From assembly GCF_001514115.1 (NCBI RefSeq), contig NZ_KQ948453.1:1-64000 (forward strand): a stretch of 64,000 bases of DNA. Direction: 5' to 3'. This DNA comes from Streptomyces olivochromogenes (GTDB taxonomy: Bacteria; Actinomycetota; Actinomycetes; Streptomycetales; Streptomycetaceae). Positions 62,361-64,000 of this stretch are shown here, in pieces; within the stretch, counting starts at the first letter, position 1, and each line of letters begins with the position of its first letter. The notes under the pieces are model-generated. The model had not been told where the DNA came from, searched no databases, and worked only from the letters and a program-made list of their open reading frames with translations. A program made the translations under genes and the position numbers.

Positions 62361-63596
62361 ATGTTCGGAATCGTGAGGCCCTGCAGCCACCGTCTCGGTG
62401 AGGGGCTCAAAACGCAGTGGATGGCGCATCTGTGCGGACTCTGTCTCGCGTTGCGCGGAGACCACGGACAGTTCGCTCGGGTTGTCACCAATTACGACGG
62501 GCTGCTGATATCGGTTTTGACGGAGGCTCAGGCCGAGCGCACCACCGGGTGGCGGCGTACGGCGGGGCCGTGCCCGTTGCGCGGGATGCGGACCGCGTCC
62601 GTCGCGCAGGGTGAGGGAGCCCGCCTCGCCGCCGCCGTCTCGCTGGTGCTGGCCTCGGCCAAGGTGCGCGACCACGTGGCGGACAAGGACGGGCTGTTGG
62701 CGCGCAGGCCGGTGGCGCTCGCCGCCCGCCGGGTCGCCGCGAGCTGGGGGCGCGCCGGGGCCCGTACCGGATCCGACGTGGGCTTCGACACCGCCGTACT
62801 CGTCGACGCCGTCGACCGGCAGGTCGGCATCGAGGCGCTCGCCGGTCCCGGGACGCCGCTTCTGACCGTCACCGAGCCCACCGAGACCGCGACCGCCGCC
62901 GCCTTCGCGCACACGGCCGTCCTGGCCGGGCGGCCGGGCAACGCCGGGCCGCTCGCCGAGGCCGGCCGGCTCTTCGGGCGGCTCGCGCATCTGCTGGACG
63001 CCGTGGAGGACCAGGGGACTGACGCCGCGTCAGGAGCGTGGAACCCGCTCACGGCCACCGGCACCCCGCTCGTGGAGGCGCGCCGGCTCGCCGATGACGC
63101 TCTGCACGGGATACGGCTCGCGCTGCGCGAGGTGGAGTTCACGGACGGCAAGCTGGCGCATCTGCTGCTCGCGCACGAGCTGGGGCGGTCGGTGGACCGC
63201 GCGTTCGGGACCTCGGGGTGCGGGCACCAGGACCACGCGGACGGTGGGCGGGGGGCTTTCGGCCCGCCGCAGCACGGCGGGCCGTACAACCCGCGGAGCC
63301 CACAGAGCCCGCACGACGGGCAGAATCCTTACGGCGCTGGCGGCAACCCCTTCGGTGGCGCGCCCTCCTTCCCGCCGCCCGGGCCCGGCAGGCGAGGCTT
63401 CTGGGCCGGGTGCGCGGCCGCGATCGGGGTGTGCTGCACCTGCAAGGTGTGCTGTGCCGACGAGTTCGAGGGGCCGTGGTCGCGCAGGAAGCGCGAGGGC
63501 TGCCTCGGCAACTGCGACTGTGACTGCAGCTGCTGCGAGGCCTGTGAGATCTGCGAGTGCTGTGAATGCTGCTCGTGCTGCGACTGCGGACTGTGA
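62361..63596 (+). CDS. DUF5685-like protein with cysteine-rich C-terminus
   Basis: 411 aa. The N-terminus (FGIVRPCSHRLGEGLKTQWM, AHLCGLCLALRGDHGQFARV, VTNYDGLL) carries a Cys/His set typical of the actinobacterial DUF5685 family; the middle is helical (residues 90-290). A Gly/Pro/Gln linker (290-345) leads to an extraordinary tail: 21 Cys within the last 66 residues, as CC, CxC and CxxC words (VCCTCKVCC, NCDCDCSCC, CECCECCSCCDCG). This looks like a metallothionein-like metal store or cluster scaffold. GGGGAG precedes the ATG. Function unknown. Confidence 0.85.
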   Translation: MFGIVRPCSHRLGEGLKTQWMAHLCGLCLALRGDHGQFARVVTNYDGLLISVLTEAQAERTTGWRRTAGPCPLRGMRTASVAQGEGARLAAAVSLVLASAKVRDHVADKDGLLARRPVALAARRVAASWGRAGARTGSDVGFDTAVLVDAVDRQVGIEALAGPGTPLLTVTEPTETATAAAFAHTAVLAGRPGNAGPLAEAGRLFGRLAHLLDAVEDQGTDAASGAWNPLTATGTPLVEARRLADDALHGIRLALREVEFTDGKLAHLLLAHELGRSVDRAFGTSGCGHQDHADGGRGAFGPPQHGGPYNPRSPQSPHDGQNPYGAGGNPFGGAPSFPPPGPGRRGFWAGCAAAIGVCCTCKVCCADEFEGPWSRRKREGCLGNCDCDCSCCEACEICECCECCSCCDCGL

Positions 63597-63607
63597 CGGA
63601 CCTCGTA

Positions 63608-63637
63608 TACGGCGGCGTGGGTGATCACGCCGCCGTA
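63608..63637. terminator. bidirectional hairpin at the end of the DUF5685 gene
   Basis: TACGGCGGCGT (63608-63618) and ACGCCGCCGTA (63627-63637), perfect 11-bp stem, 8-nt loop, between convergent genes. Confidence 0.8.
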
Positions 63638-63755
63638 CGGGTCCTGCCTGCCCGGACGGGAGCTGGGCGCGCCCGCGCGGCGGAGCCGCATGACGTCTCG
63701 GCCCCGCGCCCCTTCGTGGCGCTCCTGTGCGGGACGCGGGGAATGGCCAGGTTTC

Positions 63756-64000
63756 TCAGTTCTTGAGTTCCGGTGGGGAGATCTCCGACTTCGCTATCGC
63801 CGAGCCCGTCGTCCCCCACTTCTTCAGGATCTTGTCGTATGTCCCGTCCGCTATGAGCTTGTTGACTGCCGCCTGGAAGGCGGGGGCGAGCTTTGTGTCC
63901 TTCTTGAAGGCGAAGCCGACGTCGAGGCGGTGGTACTCGTTGAGGAACTTGACGCCCTGCTGGTGGGCGACGGCGTAGCGCAGGCCGTTGATGGTGCTCA
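63756..64000 (-). CDS. amino-acid-type ABC substrate-binding protein (3' part, runs off the window)
   Basis: 81 C-terminal codons are visible on the minus strand, ending AVNKLIADGTYDKILKKWGT...ELKN. VGFAFKKDTKLAPAFQAAVN then LIADGTYDKILKKWG is the classic end of the bacterial extracellular solute-binding protein family 3 (glutamate/polar amino-acid type). The start lies beyond 64000. The Lys-rich, lower-GC codons differ mildly from neighbours but are normal for this family. Confidence 0.9.
   Translation of the reverse strand, partial: STINGLRYAVAHQQGVKFLNEYHRLDVGFAFKKDTKLAPAFQAAVNKLIADGTYDKILKKWGTTGSAIAKSEISPPELKN

Overview
The window reads as core chromosome of a Streptomyces. It has very high GC, GTG and TTG starts, dense GTGA/ATGA stop-start overlaps, and a gene order (nadK-recN, pyrG-Nudix, ald-parA-scpA-scpB-rluB, tyrA-cmk-plsC-der) familiar from the Streptomyces core. 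I see no insertion sequence, prophage, CRISPR array or tRNA.

Layout. 1-287: end of an rRNA operon (23S-5S spacer, 5S rRNA, strong terminator). 357-5144: an Arg/Asp/Gly-repeat protein with a helical-repeat C-terminus, a DUF1015 protein and a HAD phosphatase. 5214-8234: an iron-box-controlled ferric-siderophore importer (two permeases and an ATPase). 8218-14835: SCP2 protein, small acidic protein, TlyA rRNA methylase, NAD kinase, RecN, a degenerate MraY-like membrane protein and a GT4 glycosyltransferase. 14851-19867 (minus strand): PucR regulator, FAD oxidase, GH15 trehalase/glucoamylase-like enzyme. 20364-31384: PyrG, ADP-ribose Nudix hydrolase, a STAND/TPR ATPase, alanine dehydrogenase, then the chromosome-organisation operon parA-small RHH-like protein-scpA-scpB-rluB. 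31592-34934: an NrtR-type Nudix regulator with a three-copy operator-like repeat, an ADP-ribosylglycohydrolase, and two related nucleotidyltransferases facing each other. 34957-37411: Rieske lipoprotein with its membrane partner, a secreted protein and a YidB-like protein. 37567-42280: chorismate mutase, prephenate dehydrogenase, cytidylate kinase, acyltransferase and the GTPase Der. 42344-45583: two small Streptomyces proteins and two Rpf-domain cell-wall hydrolases. 45580-51438: a branched-chain amino-acid-type ABC importer in which LivH, LivM and LivG are one polypeptide, divergent from its binding protein. 51573-64000: beta-rich hypothetical protein, WYL regulator, orphan cytochrome oxidase subunit I, I78 protease inhibitor, PAP2 phosphatase, mannosyltransferase-like protein, DHA2 exporter, glutaryl-CoA-dehydrogenase-like enzyme, SepF-like SflA, a cysteine-tailed DUF5685 protein, and the 3' end of an amino-acid-type binding protein running off the edge.

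The most striking observations are: (i) the NrtR-DraG-double nucleotidyltransferase cluster with its tandem 16-bp operator repeats, the best candidate for an incompletely described NAD/ADP-ribose-linked system; (ii) at least twelve genes with a -10-like hexamer 6-8 nt before the start codon, the signature of leaderless mRNAs; (iii) the LivH-LivM-LivG fusion; (iv) the ParA-RHH-ScpA-ScpB operon; (v) the cysteine-rich tail of the DUF5685 protein; (vi) small duplications of gene tails and a dispersed intergenic repeat family.
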